Below, piece after piece: positions 18,101 through 27,286 of a DNA stretch of 64,000 bases. The notes below the pieces were generated by a model. The model ran no database searches. It saw only the letters and a program-made list of their open reading frames with translations, and was not told the DNA's origin. The stretch comes from Paludibacterium sp. GTDB lineage: Bacteria; Pseudomonadota; Gammaproteobacteria; Burkholderiales; Chromobacteriaceae. Positions within the stretch are counted from its first letter, which is position 1, and every line of letters starts with the position of its first letter. The stretch covers positions 62,001 through 126,000 of the forward strand of contig NZ_JAFAND010000035.1 of NCBI RefSeq assembly GCF_019232825.1, given 5' to 3'. A program made the position numbers and the translations under genes.

Positions 18101-18198
18101 AGCCTTCTCCTCGTGTTGACCCTTGTTCCGGCTTGTCGCGGCGCCATGCCATCGATCTGCCGGATTTTATTGTCGGCCGGGCATTCGCCCGGTCCGTC

Positions 18199-18222
18199 CG
18201 TGCGTTGCTACATAAACGCACG
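18199..18222. repeat. 24-bp palindromic element, copy 3
   Basis: CGTGCGTT-GCTACATA-AACGCACG lies in the 132-bp gap between fadE and the TetR gene. The arms are identical to copy 1 while most of the spacer differs, showing that the arms are the conserved part. Confidence 0.78.
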
Positions 18223-18232
18223 CTACCGCTAT

Positions 18233-18871
18233 TCAACCGCGCGCCGGCGCCACCAGGGCGCTGACCACGTACGGTAGCAGGTGCTTGACGATCATGTCCG
18301 GATCGCGCGCGCTGACCACCTGGCTGCGCGTGAAAATTTTCAGCACGTCATTGCCGGCGAAGGCATTGAACATGACGCTGAAGGAAAAATGCATGCGCCA
18401 CGCCCGCTCGTCGGCGGAAAGACCGGGCAGCACGCGCTCGAACGCCGCGTTGTAACGGTCGACGAACACGCTGTATTGCTGCGACAGCGTGTCGCGCAGC
18501 ACCCGGTGGTTCTCCACCAAGGTGCGCGACATCAAACGCACGAACATCGCCCCGCCGCGTGACGGATCTTTCGACAACATCAGACAAGGGCGGATAAAGC
18601 TCATGACCAACCCCTCCACCGTCGGCGTCGACGACTTTTCCAGCACGTCGAGCTCCGTCAGACACGCGGTGATCAGCGGAGCCAGCCGCCGCAGGAACAC
18701 CGCCTCGAACAAGGCATCCTTGGAACCGAAGTGGTAATTGACGGCGGCGAGGTTGACGCCGGCTTGCTGCGTAATCATGCGCAGCGAGGTACCTTCGAAA
18801 CCATGCTCGACAAACAGGCGCTCGGAAACATCGAGTATCCGGCTGGTCGTATCGGGCTTGGTGCTGTCCAT
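18233..18871 (-). CDS. TetR-family fatty-acid regulator (PsrA-like)
   Basis: The 212-aa repressor-type protein has an N-terminal HTH (residues about 10–57, with LRMITQQAGVNLAAVNYHFG) and a C-terminal effector domain. The extended HTH with VNLAAVNYHFGSKDALFEAVF resembles PsrA, which senses long-chain acyl groups in pseudomonads. It is upstream of fadE on the same strand. A PsrA-like box overlaps its own -10, suggesting autoregulation, and a second lies near fadL. Confidence 0.85.
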   Translation of the reverse strand: MDSTKPDTTSRILDVSERLFVEHGFEGTSLRMITQQAGVNLAAVNYHFGSKDALFEAVFLRRLAPLITACLTELDVLEKSSTPTVEGLVMSFIRPCLMLSKDPSRGGAMFVRLMSRTLVENHRVLRDTLSQQYSVFVDRYNAAFERVLPGLSADERAWRMHFSFSVMFNAFAGNDVLKIFTRSQVVSARDPDMIVKHLLPYVVSALVAPARG

Positions 18872-18934
18872 GCTGTCTCCTGGTTTGTTCTTGTTATTGG
18901 CGCGTATCGCTCACCACGTTTAGAACAGTTGTTT

Positions 18935-18965
18935 GAAACTTACGTTTTAATTTGACACATGTCAA
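18935..18965 (-). promoter_or_regulatory. Promoter and overlapping PsrA-like operator of the TetR gene
   Basis: On the minus strand TTGACA (18965–18960) and TAAGTT (18942–18937) are 17 bp apart. The half-site pair GAAAC-TTAC-GTTTT (18935–18948) overlaps the -10, a geometry suited to repression. Confidence 0.6.
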
Positions 18966-19018
18966 TAGAGGACGGCTTTTATTCGAACGTTTGTCCACCG
19001 CCGCAATGACAATATAAT

Positions 19019-19051
19019 GAAAAACGCCAGCATGACAAGCTGGCGTTTTAA
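19019..19051. terminator. Bidirectional intrinsic terminator after metZ
   Basis: An 11-bp stem AAAACGCCAGC/GCTGGCGTTTT (19021–19031 with 19039–19049) and a 7-nt loop give a T-run in both directions. It ends the long operon finishing with metZ. Confidence 0.88.
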
Positions 19052-19086
19052 ACGGACCGGCGCACGAAAATGGCCGGGAACATACG

Positions 19087-20262
19087 TTACAACCCGCGCA
19101 ACAAATCCACCTTCAAATCATCGAGATGTTCCAGCCCCACCGCGACCCTCAGCAGCCCCTCGACGATGCCGGCCCGTTCTCGCGCCTCTGCAGTTACCCG
19201 CGCGTGCGTGGTCGAGGCCGGATGGGTCAGCGTGGATTTGACGTCCCCCAGATTCGCGGTACGCGAAATCAGTTCGATGCCGTCGACGACGCGCCACGCC
19301 GCCTCGCGCCCGCCCTTGATCACGAAGGACAGCACCGCGCCCCCCAGGCGCTGTTGGCGCATGGCCAACGCGTGCTGCGGGTGGCTCGCCAAACCGGGGT
19401 AGTAGACGCGCTCGACCTGTGGCAGCGTCGACAGCCACTCGGCCAACGCCAGCGCCGTCGCGCACTGCCGCTCCATGCGGATAAACAGCGTTTCCAGCCC
19501 GGAGAGCAGCACCCAGGCGTTGAACGGAGACAACGAGGGACCGGCGGTGCGCACATGCAAATAGATCGGCTCGATCAAACGATCGCTGCCAACTACCGCG
19601 CCGCCGAGCACCCGGCCATGGCCGTCGAGGAACTTGGTGGCCGAATGCACCACCAAGTCGGCCCCAAGCGCCAACGGCTGCTGCAGCGCGGGCGAGCAAA
19701 AACAATTATCGACCACCAAGAGCGCGCCATGCGCATGGGCGAGTTCGGCCAAGGCGGCAATGTCCGCCACCTCGGTCAACGGATTGGATGGCGTCTCCAC
19801 GAACAGCAGCCGGGTATTGGGCCGGATGGCCGCGCGCCACGCATCCAAGTCGGTCGGCGGCACGAAAGTGGTGTCGATGCCGAAGCGCGACAGTGTGCCG
19901 GAGAACAGATTCAGCGTGGAGCCGAACAGGCTTTGCGACGACAGCAAATGATCGCCCGCCTGCAGATTGCTCATCATCACGGCTTGGATGGCCGCCATGC
20001 CGCTCGCCGTGGCGATGGCGCGCTCGCCGCCCTCCAAGGCCGCAAGCCGCGTCTGAAAGGCATTGACGGTCGGGTTGGTGAAGCGGGAATAGGTATAGCC
20101 TTCCTGTTCGCCCAAAAACAGGCGCGCGCCCTCTTCCGCGCTGTCGAAGGTAAAGCTGGACGACAAATAAACGCCCTGGCTATGCTCGCCGAACGCGCTC
20201 AATTCGCGACCGGCGCGCACGGCCAGGGTTTCGGGATGCAATGGCTGATTGGATGCTGTCAT
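19087..20262 (-). CDS. metZ: O-succinylhomoserine sulfhydrylase
   Basis: This PLP enzyme makes homocysteine directly from O-succinylhomoserine and sulfide in methionine synthesis. The 391-aa product has the Cys/Met metabolism fold with SRFTNPTVNAFQTRLAALEGG, VDNCFCSPALQQP and the PLP lysine in VVHSATKFLDGHGRVLGG. metZ follows purF by 39 bp, an arrangement seen in several proteobacteria. Closely related lyases (MetB) are the main alternative, but the purF neighbour favours MetZ. Confidence 0.92.
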   Translation of the reverse strand: MTASNQPLHPETLAVRAGRELSAFGEHSQGVYLSSSFTFDSAEEGARLFLGEQEGYTYSRFTNPTVNAFQTRLAALEGGERAIATASGMAAIQAVMMSNLQAGDHLLSSQSLFGSTLNLFSGTLSRFGIDTTFVPPTDLDAWRAAIRPNTRLLFVETPSNPLTEVADIAALAELAHAHGALLVVDNCFCSPALQQPLALGADLVVHSATKFLDGHGRVLGGAVVGSDRLIEPIYLHVRTAGPSLSPFNAWVLLSGLETLFIRMERQCATALALAEWLSTLPQVERVYYPGLASHPQHALAMRQQRLGGAVLSFVIKGGREAAWRVVDGIELISRTANLGDVKSTLTHPASTTHARVTAEARERAGIVEGLLRVAVGLEHLDDLKVDLLRGL

Positions 20263-20301
20263 CGTTTCTCTTTGAAATTTCTCTTTAATATTTAGTCGCG
20301 G

Positions 20302-21834
20302 CTAGATCAAATTCTGCTCCGCCACGTTCAGGTTCAGATCGATAAACTGCGACGCGGCCTCTTCCTCGCCGGCTTTGGCCGCGAGGCGCGAGCACTCGAT
20401 GGCGTCGAGGTAGGCTTGCGAAATGTCGCCGGTAATGTATTGGCCATCAAAGCACGACGTCTCGAACACCGACAGCGCCGGATTGACACTGTGCACCGCC
20501 TCCATCAGCGCGTCCAGATCCTGATAGATCACCGCGTCCGCACCGATTTCACGCGCGATGTCCTCCTCGCTGCGGCCGGTGGCCAGCAATTCGGCCCGCG
20601 TCGGCATATCGATACCATAGACATTGGGAAAGCGTACCGCAGGCGCGGCGGAAGCGAAATAGACTTTCTTGGCGCCGGCATCACGCGCCATCTGCACGAT
20701 CTCTTTCGACGTCGTGCCGCGCACGATGGAATCATCCACCAACAACACGTTACGGTCCTTGAACTCGGTGGCGACAGGGTTGAGTTTCTGGCGCACCGAT
20801 TTCTTGCGCACGGCCTGGCCGGGCATGATGAAGGTGCGGCCGATATAGCGGTTTTTGATGAAACCCTCGCGATAGGGCAAACCCAGGCTGTTGGCCAATT
20901 GCAGTGCACTCGGACGGCTGGTATCGGGGATCGGCATCACCACGTCGATATCGATCGCCGGCAATACGCGCCGCACCTTTTCGGCCAGCTTCGCGCCCAT
21001 GGCAATGCGCGCGAGATAAACCGAGGCGCCGTCGATGACCGAATCCGGCCGCGCGAAATAAACGAACTCGAACAGACAGGGCGCGCGCCGCGTGCTGCCG
21101 GCGCACTGGCGCGCGTGCATGTCGCCCTCGAAAGTCACGTACACCGCCTCGCCCGGCTCGACGTCGCGCAGCAACTCAAAGCCGGAGCAGTCGAGCGCGA
21201 CCGACTCGGAGGCGAACATGGTTTCCGTCTTGTCGCCGTGCCGATGCACCCCCATCACCAGCGGACGAATCCCATTGGGATCACGGAAGGCCACCAAGCC
21301 ATAGCCGGCGATCATCGCCACCACGGCATAAGCGCCCTGCACCCGGCGATGCACCGCCTCGACCGCGCCGAACACCGCGTCCGCCGACAACTCGAAGCCT
21401 TCGACGCGCTGGGCGATCTCGTGGGCGAACACGTTGAGCAGCACCTCGGAGTCGGAGCGCGTGTTGATGTGGCGCAGGTCATGCCGGAACATATCGGCCT
21501 TGAGCTCATCGGTATTGGTGAGATTGCCGTTGTGCGCCAACACGATGCCGAAGGGTGAATTGACATAGAACGGCTGCGCCTCGGCCAGGTTCGTGGCCGA
21601 ACCGGCGGTGGGGTAACGCACGTGCGCGATGCCGGCCGTGCCTTGCAGCGAGCGCATGTTGCGGGTACGGAAGACATCGCGCACCATGCCGCTGCCTTTA
21701 TGCATGTGAAAGGTTTTACCTGCGGCGGTGACGATGCCGGCCGCGTCCTGACCGCGATGTTGCAGCACCTGCAAACCGTCGTACAGCAATTGATTGACGG
21801 CCGACTGACCGACTACGCCCAAAATTCCACACAT
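20302..21834 (-). CDS. purF: Amidophosphoribosyltransferase
   Basis: The enzyme performs the first committed step of purine synthesis, transferring glutamine ammonia to PRPP. ATG 21834 places the N-terminal nucleophile directly after Met ([11 protein letters not shown]), as required once Met is removed; a longer frame would bury it. Class II glutamine amidotransferase motifs (ALVHNG-like [19 protein letters not shown]) precede the PRPP loop [13 protein letters not shown]. It has 510 aa. A terminator-like hairpin lies between cvpA and this start. Confidence 0.97.
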   Translation of the reverse strand: MCGILGVVGQSAVNQLLYDGLQVLQHRGQDAAGIVTAAGKTFHMHKGSGMVRDVFRTRNMRSLQGTAGIAHVRYPTAGSATNLAEAQPFYVNSPFGIVLAHNGNLTNTDELKADMFRHDLRHINTRSDSEVLLNVFAHEIAQRVEGFELSADAVFGAVEAVHRRVQGAYAVVAMIAGYGLVAFRDPNGIRPLVMGVHRHGDKTETMFASESVALDCSGFELLRDVEPGEAVYVTFEGDMHARQCAGSTRRAPCLFEFVYFARPDSVIDGASVYLARIAMGAKLAEKVRRVLPAIDIDVVMPIPDTSRPSALQLANSLGLPYREGFIKNRYIGRTFIMPGQAVRKKSVRQKLNPVATEFKDRNVLLVDDSIVRGTTSKEIVQMARDAGAKKVYFASAAPAVRFPNVYGIDMPTRAELLATGRSEEDIAREIGADAVIYQDLDALMEAVHSVNPALSVFETSCFDGQYITGDISQAYLDAIECSRLAAKAGEEEAASQFIDLNLNVAEQNLI

Positions 21835-21865
21835 ATCCGCTCTCTTCCAGAAACCGAATGCACAT

Positions 21866-21911
21866 AAAAAAAGCGGAAATCTTGAATTGAAGATATCAAG
21901 ATATTCCGCTT
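21866..21911 (-). terminator. Intrinsic terminator between cvpA and purF
   Basis: On the minus strand an AAGCGGAA…TTCCGCTT stem (21898–21911 with 21871–21883, one bulge) is followed directly by T7 (21872–21866). It overlaps the last codons of cvpA and ends 31 nt before the purF start, so it may attenuate purF expression. Confidence 0.78.
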
Positions 21912-22414
21912 GTCTCACCCCTGTTCGGGTAATTCAGGCTGCCGGCCAATATTGGCGGCAGCCAAGGCCTTAAGGCGAGCGCCCCGGCCTCCAACGGCGG
22001 CGCCAGCAGCGCGTTGCGCCAGACCGGCTCGCGCGGCAAATCGGTCAGACCGGCGATCAACGTCAGCACAACCAGCACCAGCGCCCCGCGCGCCAAGCCG
22101 AAGCCCGCGCCGAGAATCCGGTTGACGCCGCCAAGCCCGGCCGAATCCAACAACCCCGTCAGTACGGCACGCAGCAGACAAGACGCGAGCCAGGCCACGA
22201 AGAACACGGCGATAAACGCGGCGACCATGCGCAGACCGTGCCCCGCCAGCGCGCTAGGCACAAAACCGGTCATGCTGGGCGCGAACTGTTTGGCGCACCA
22301 GAAAGCGATCAGCCAAGCGCCGAGCGACAACACCTCGACCACCAGCCCACGCACCAGCCCGACCACGACGGAGCCGAGCAGGATGGCCAGTGCGATGAAG
22401 TCGAGCGTGGTCAC
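21896..22414 (-). CDS. cvpA: CvpA family inner-membrane protein
   Basis: CvpA is a four-helix inner-membrane protein named for colicin V production and associated with purF. The 172-aa product shows four hydrophobic segments, beginning [19 protein letters not shown] and including [19 protein letters not shown] and [15 protein letters not shown] chose GTG 22414, which gives the family N-terminus [11 protein letters not shown] just after the preceding stop; an in-frame ATG at 22453 would overlap the SPOR gene by 35 bp. Confidence 0.9.
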   Translation of the reverse strand: MTTLDFIALAILLGSVVVGLVRGLVVEVLSLGAWLIAFWCAKQFAPSMTGFVPSALAGHGLRMVAAFIAVFFVAWLASCLLRAVLTGLLDSAGLGGVNRILGAGFGLARGALVLVVLTLIAGLTDLPREPVWRNALLAPPLEAGALALRPWLPPILAGSLNYPNRGETSGIS

Positions 22415-22418
22415 GGCG

Positions 22419-23189
22419 TCACTGCCCCACCACAATGCCGGAGACGCCGGCATGGGCTAATTTTTTCAAGACGGCATTGGCGTCGGCGCGACTGGCGAAC
22501 GGTCCGACGCGCACCCGCGTCGCCGCCCCCTTGCTGGTCTGCACCTTGCTGAAACGGGCGTCCACGCCGAGCTCGGCCAGCTTGGCTTTCAACGCATCCG
22601 CCTTGACAGGATCCGACAGCGCCGCCAGTTGAATCACGAACTTACCATCCGCGGCGGGCTTCGCGGCGGCCGGCGCGGTATCGGCGCCATCGGCGCGGCC
22701 TTCAAGGATGGCGGCCGGATCGACGGTCTTATGCGGCTTGGCGATGGCGGGCGGCTTGGGTTTGGCCGGCTTGGCATGCGGCGCGGAAGATTCCTGCGCA
22801 TGCTTGTGCACAGGCTGAGAGGCCTCGGCGGCAGCTTGCCGAGCGGGTTTCGCATGGGGCGCAGAGGCGCCGGCCGCACCAGGCTTGAGGGCGGGCGTCA
22901 CAGGCTCGGCGACGGTGGAGAGCGACTCGGGCAACGCGGTGACATCGGGATGGGATGCTTCTTTCGGCGCGGAAGAAACCACCGGCGCCGCAGGCGCGGC
23001 CTGCGCGGCGCCGGAAGCCACGCCGACCACCAGCACGGACTCGGGCCGCATCGGCTGCTCCTGCACGCGGCCCAGCACCTTCCACAACACCACGGTGGCA
23101 ATCAGCACCAGCACCACGGCGCCCACCAGACGGCGGCGCGCGCGCTTTTTCAGCAGCAGCAGCTCTTCTTGAGCGGACAGACCGGCCAT
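22419..23189 (-). CDS. SPOR-domain membrane protein (DedD-like)
   Basis: The 256-aa bitopic protein probably binds denuded peptidoglycan at the septum. It has a basic cytoplasmic start (KKRARRR), one membrane segment (about 21–38, VGAVVLVLIATVVLWKVL), a long Ala/Pro/Lys-rich periplasmic linker (about 60–175) and a C-terminal SPOR domain (FVIQLAALSDPVKADALKAK to VLKKLAHAGV). It is located between folC and cvpA as in many beta- and gammaproteobacteria. Confidence 0.9.
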   Translation of the reverse strand: MAGLSAQEELLLLKKRARRRLVGAVVLVLIATVVLWKVLGRVQEQPMRPESVLVVGVASGAAQAAPAAPVVSSAPKEASHPDVTALPESLSTVAEPVTPALKPGAAGASAPHAKPARQAAAEASQPVHKHAQESSAPHAKPAKPKPPAIAKPHKTVDPAAILEGRADGADTAPAAAKPAADGKFVIQLAALSDPVKADALKAKLAELGVDARFSKVQTSKGAATRVRVGPFASRADANAVLKKLAHAGVSGIVVGQ

Positions 23190-23196
23190 GCAATCC

Positions 23197-24465
23197 TCAG
23201 GTAAGTGTCTGCCGGGCAGACATCACCTCGGCAACGGTATGGAACGACCCGAAAACGACGATTCTATCATTCTCTGCGGCAACCGATAAGGCGCTTTTCC
23301 ATGCGTCGGAAACCGTGCCGAGAACATGCACATTTTTCACCCCTTGCGCGCGCAGCCGCTCGGCGATGCGTGCGCCGCTTTGTCCGCGCGGCATATCGAG
23401 CCCGCCGACGAACCAGCCGTCGAATTCCGTCACGGCCAAATCGGCCACCGCCTCCAAATCCTTGTCGGCCAGCATGGAAAAGACCGCATACCGATTTTCG
23501 GCAAACGGCAGCTGACGCAGGTTGGCCACCAGGGCACGCACCGCATGCGGATTGTGGCCGACATCCAAGACGACCTGCGGCCGCCCCGGCAGCACCTGGA
23601 AACGGCCGGGCCAATCGACTTCCAGGAGCCCGCGCTTGATGGCGCCCAGATCGACCGGCAGCCGCTCGAACAGCAACGCCAGCGCCGCCAAGGCGGCAGA
23701 GGCGTTGCCGATCTGATAGGCGCCGCGCAGCGCCGGCAGCGGCAGCGCGTGCCACTGCCGCTCGCCCAAGTGGAACGACCATTGCTGTTCCAAACGGACA
23801 TTGCCGAAATCGCGCCCAAGCAGATACAACGGCGCGCCGATGGCGGCGGCGTGATCGATCAGACGCTGCGGCGGATGGGGGTCGGCGCAAACAGCCGGAC
23901 GGCCGGAACGGAAAATGCCCGCCTTTTCATAGCCGATGCTTTCGCGGTCGGGACCGAGGTAATCCTGATGATCGAGATCGACGCTGACGACGACCGACAC
24001 ATCGGGCTCGAACGCGTTGACGGCGTCAAGCCGGCCGCCCAGCCCGACTTCCAGCACCATGACGTCCACGTCGGACTGCAGAAAGTGCCACACCGCCGCC
24101 AGCGTGCCGAATTCGAAATACGACAGCGGCACCTCTCCCCGCCCCGCCTCGACGGCGCAAAACGCCGCGATGAGCGCATCGTCGTCCACCGGCCGCATAT
24201 CGATGGCCACGCGCTCGTTGTAGTGCAGGATGTGCGGCGAGGTATACGTGCCGACCTTATAGCCGGCGCGATTGAGCATGGTCGACAGCATGGCGCTGAC
24301 AGACCCTTTGCCGTTGGTGCCGCCGATCATGATGACCGGACAGGCGGGCTTGAGCGCCATCGCGTCGCGCACGCGGCCGACACGCTCAAGCCCCAGATCG
24401 ATGGTCTTACCGTGCAGGGTTTCAAGATAGGACAGCCATTCCGGCAGGGTGCGAGCTTGCATCAT
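23197..24465 (-). CDS. folC: Dihydrofolate synthase/folylpolyglutamate synthase
   Basis: The enzyme adds glutamate to dihydropteroate and folates. The 422-aa product has the P-loop MIGGTNGKGSVSAML, TYTSPHILHYNERV, and the Mur-ligase C-terminal element VVLDVGHNPHAVRAL. ATG 24465 overlaps the stop of the ygfX-like gene (ATGA); a second ATG follows immediately. The upstream frame extension overlaps that gene and is not used. Confidence 0.95.
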   Translation of the reverse strand: MMQARTLPEWLSYLETLHGKTIDLGLERVGRVRDAMALKPACPVIMIGGTNGKGSVSAMLSTMLNRAGYKVGTYTSPHILHYNERVAIDMRPVDDDALIAAFCAVEAGRGEVPLSYFEFGTLAAVWHFLQSDVDVMVLEVGLGGRLDAVNAFEPDVSVVVSVDLDHQDYLGPDRESIGYEKAGIFRSGRPAVCADPHPPQRLIDHAAAIGAPLYLLGRDFGNVRLEQQWSFHLGERQWHALPLPALRGAYQIGNASAALAALALLFERLPVDLGAIKRGLLEVDWPGRFQVLPGRPQVVLDVGHNPHAVRALVANLRQLPFAENRYAVFSMLADKDLEAVADLAVTEFDGWFVGGLDMPRGQSGARIAERLRAQGVKNVHVLGTVSDAWKSALSVAAENDRIVVFGSFHTVAEVMSARQTLT

Positions 24466-24899
24466 CGTGATACCTGAAGAGTGGGCGCCAAAGCGCCCCA
24501 ACGAACGAAAACCCGCAAACGGCGCAACGCGTCGCGCGGCGCCGCATCGGCGAGCAGCACGCAAAACGCGCGCCGCCCGGCGCGGCGATAATGAAGCACG
24601 ATCAACCCGGGCAAGGCAACACTGCCGTCGTCGAGCGCCACTTCTTCACGCACGCCGTCCTGCCAAACCGACAAGCGCGCGCCGGCGCGCACTTCGATGG
24701 CCTCGACCCGGCATGCCGCCCGCCATAGACGCCAGGCCAGCCAGGGCAACGGCGCGAATAGCCACCCAGGCGCGGCCAAGGGCCACGCGAACCAGGCGGC
24801 CGCCAGGCATGCGGCGAGCACGGCCGCCCATAAGCGCGACGGCGCGAGCGGCACGCGAAAATCCGCCGCGGTCGCCAAAGCCGGCGCCGCCGGAATCAT
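24462..24899 (-). CDS. YgfX-family inner-membrane protein
   Basis: The 145-aa protein has two membrane segments close together (about 23–55: LWAAVLAACLAAAWFAWPLA and WLFAPLPWLAWRLW) and a C-terminal soluble part with LIVLHYRRAGRRAFCVLL and RRLRVFVRWG, typical of YgfX/CptA (PF07254). In E. coli YgfX pairs with SdhE (YgfY) and has been called a toxin. Here no sdhE is adjacent; the upstream partner, overlapping by 4 nt, is an unrelated acidic protein. Confidence 0.72.
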   Translation of the reverse strand: MIPAAPALATAADFRVPLAPSRLWAAVLAACLAAAWFAWPLAAPGWLFAPLPWLAWRLWRAACRVEAIEVRAGARLSVWQDGVREEVALDDGSVALPGLIVLHYRRAGRRAFCVLLADAAPRDALRRLRVFVRWGALAPTLQVSR

Positions 24900-25255
24900 T
24901 CGAGCTCGTCGGCCGCGTCGCGGTTGGTGATATCTCCCTCGACGCTATCGAAGACCTGAGAATGGATCTCGACGTCGAACCATTCCCAAAAAGCCTTGAG
25001 CGACCTGTCCTGGGGCCACAGCGCGGAATCCTCGCACCAACCGGCCAGTTCCATTTGGAACAACTGCTCGTAAATCTCATCCAGATACGCGATGCATTGC
25101 TCGGGCTCGTCGAAGTCCGGCAGCAGGATCGCGTTGCAATTGCTGCGCAAGGTATCCAGCGTCAGATCGAGGTCGTTGTCCGGCAACGCGTGCAGCCATT
25201 GATGAAAAGGTTGTTTGGGCTTGATTACCGCCACCGAGCGATCGACAAAATACAT
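24896..25255 (-). CDS. Conserved acidic protein of unknown function, 119 aa
   Basis: I do not recognise a named family. The protein begins MYFVDRSVAVIKPKQPFHQWL and is rich in Asp, Glu and Trp, with a strongly acidic C-terminus. There is no signal peptide or membrane segment. ATG 25255 follows AAGGA. Its stop overlaps the start of the ygfX-like gene (ATGA), so the two are probably translated together. It is the first gene of the operon leading to metZ and is divergent from uup. Confidence 0.75.
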   Translation of the reverse strand: MYFVDRSVAVIKPKQPFHQWLHALPDNDLDLTLDTLRSNCNAILLPDFDEPEQCIAYLDEIYEQLFQMELAGWCEDSALWPQDRSLKAFWEWFDVEIHSQVFDSVEGDITNRDAADELE

Positions 25256-25372
25256 GGGGCCGTCCTTCTGCTGATTTGACCAGGCAGGCATTGTAACAGC
25301 CGAGACAAACCCGCGCGAAGGTTCCACCGTCGACATGCTACAATCGGACGGTTTTCCCGCATCCGATTCACC

Positions 25373-27286
25373 ATGGCACTCATTACCGTCGAAAAAGCCT
25401 GCCTGGCCTTTGGCCACCACGCCTTGCTGGACCACGTCGATTTCTCGCTCGAACCGGGCGAGATCGTCGGCCTCATCGGCCGCAACGGCGCCGGAAAATC
25501 CTCACTACTCAAGGCCATTGCCGGCGCGACCCGTCTCGACGACGGCCGCATCAACATCAAGGGCGACATCTCGGTGGCCTTCGTGCCGCAAGAACCGGCG
25601 CTCGACCCGGCGCACACGGTCTTCGAGGCGGTGGCCGAGGGACTCGGCGCACTCAAGCAGTTGATCACCGACTACCATCGGCTGACCTCGCGACTGGAGC
25701 AGCCGCAGGCCGAGCACGAAGCGCTGTTGACGGAGATGGCGGCCATCCAGCACGCGCTCGAAGCGCAAGGCGGCTGGCAATTCGACGCGCAGATCCGCGC
25801 CGCGCTCGGCCACTTGAGCCTGCCGGCCGATACGTTGGTCGGAGAACTCTCCGGCGGCTGGAAAAAACGCGTGGCCCTGGCGCGGGCGCTATGCGCGCGG
25901 CCGGATGTACTGCTCTTGGACGAACCGACCAACCACCTCGACGTCGACGCCATCGTCTGGCTGGAGGATCTGCTCAAATCCTTCGGCGGCAGCGTGCTCT
26001 TGATCACCCACGACCGCCGCTTCCTCGATCATACCGTGACCCGCATCGTCGAACTGGACCGCGGCACCCTGAGGAGCTACCCCGGCTCGTTCGCCGCCTT
26101 CCTCAGCCAAAAAGCCGACGAGCTGGCGGCCGAAGCGGAACAAAACCGGATATTCGACAAATTCCATGCCCAAGAGGAAGTCTGGATCCGCAAGGGCATC
26201 GAGGCGCGGCGCACACGCAACATGGGCCGCGTGCGCCGGCTGGAAGAGCTTCGCCGTCAGCGCGCGGCGCGGCGAGAGCGCCTGGGCCAGGTCAATTTCC
26301 AACTCGACAGCGGCGAACGCTCCGGCAAGCTCGTGGCCGAGCTTGATCAAGTCAGCAAGGCTTTCGCCGGCCGCACGCTCATCGACCATTTCAGCACGCG
26401 CATCCTGCGCGGCGACAAGATCGGCCTGATCGGCCCCAACGGTATCGGCAAAACCACGCTGCTCAAACTCATCCTGGGCGAGCTCGAACCGGACAGCGGC
26501 AGCGTGCACCGCGGCACCAATCTGCAGATCGCCTATTTCGACCAGTTCCGCGAACAATTGGACGAAAATGCCAGCGTGGTCGACATCATCAGCCAAGGCA
26601 ACGAGTTTCTCGACATCGGCGGCACGCGCAAGCATGTCATGAGCTATCTAGAGGATTTCCTGTTCGAGCCGGCGCGGGCGCGAAGCCCGGTGCACTCTCT
26701 TTCGGGCGGCGAGCGCAACCGTCTGCTGCTCGCGCGGCTGTTCACCCGCCCCGCCAACGTGCTGGTACTGGACGAACCGACCAACGATTTGGACATCGAT
26801 ACGTTGGAATTATTGGAGGAATTGCTCGCCAGCTATAACGGCACGGTATTCCTGGTCAGCCACGACCGCGCCTTTCTCGACAACGTGGTCACGCAGGTCA
26901 TCGCCTTCGAGGGCAACGGCCGCCTGGAAGAAGCGCCAGGAGGCTATCAGGACTGGCTTGACACCAAAGCGCGCATGGCCAGCCTGCAAGCGGCGGCGCC
27001 GAGCCGGGCCGCCGAGCCCTCGCCGGCCAAAGCCAAACAAGACAAGCCCCGTAGCGGCAAAGCGAAGTTATCCTACAATGAAAACCGGGAATTGGCCGAA
27101 TTACCGGATTTACTGGAAAAACTGGAAGCCGAGCAAGCGGCGCTCAACGAAAAACTGCTCGACCCCAATTGTTACCGTGACACGCCGCTGGAGGCGCGCG
27201 CCTGGCAGGCGCGCATTGAGGAAATCGAGGCGCTGCTGTTGGAAAAACTGGCACGCTGGGAAGAACTGGAGGCCAAACAAAAATGA
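25373..27286 (+). CDS. uup: ABC-F family ATPase Uup
   Basis: ABC-F ATPases act on ribosomes or in DNA transactions; Uup affects precise transposon excision in E. coli. The 637-aa protein has two ATPase domains with Walker A GRNGAGKSS and GPNGIGKTT, signature motifs LSGGWKKR and LSGGERNR, and Walker B LLLDEPTNHLD and LVLDEPTNDLD. The linker includes WIRKGIEARRTRNMGRV, typical of Uup, and the C-terminal coiled coil (about 560–637) distinguishes it from other ABC-F members. It overlaps the next gene by 4 bp. Confidence 0.93.
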   Translation: MALITVEKACLAFGHHALLDHVDFSLEPGEIVGLIGRNGAGKSSLLKAIAGATRLDDGRINIKGDISVAFVPQEPALDPAHTVFEAVAEGLGALKQLITDYHRLTSRLEQPQAEHEALLTEMAAIQHALEAQGGWQFDAQIRAALGHLSLPADTLVGELSGGWKKRVALARALCARPDVLLLDEPTNHLDVDAIVWLEDLLKSFGGSVLLITHDRRFLDHTVTRIVELDRGTLRSYPGSFAAFLSQKADELAAEAEQNRIFDKFHAQEEVWIRKGIEARRTRNMGRVRRLEELRRQRAARRERLGQVNFQLDSGERSGKLVAELDQVSKAFAGRTLIDHFSTRILRGDKIGLIGPNGIGKTTLLKLILGELEPDSGSVHRGTNLQIAYFDQFREQLDENASVVDIISQGNEFLDIGGTRKHVMSYLEDFLFEPARARSPVHSLSGGERNRLLLARLFTRPANVLVLDEPTNDLDIDTLELLEELLASYNGTVFLVSHDRAFLDNVVTQVIAFEGNGRLEEAPGGYQDWLDTKARMASLQAAAPSRAAEPSPAKAKQDKPRSGKAKLSYNENRELAELPDLLEKLEAEQAALNEKLLDPNCYRDTPLEARAWQARIEEIEALLLEKLARWEELEAKQK

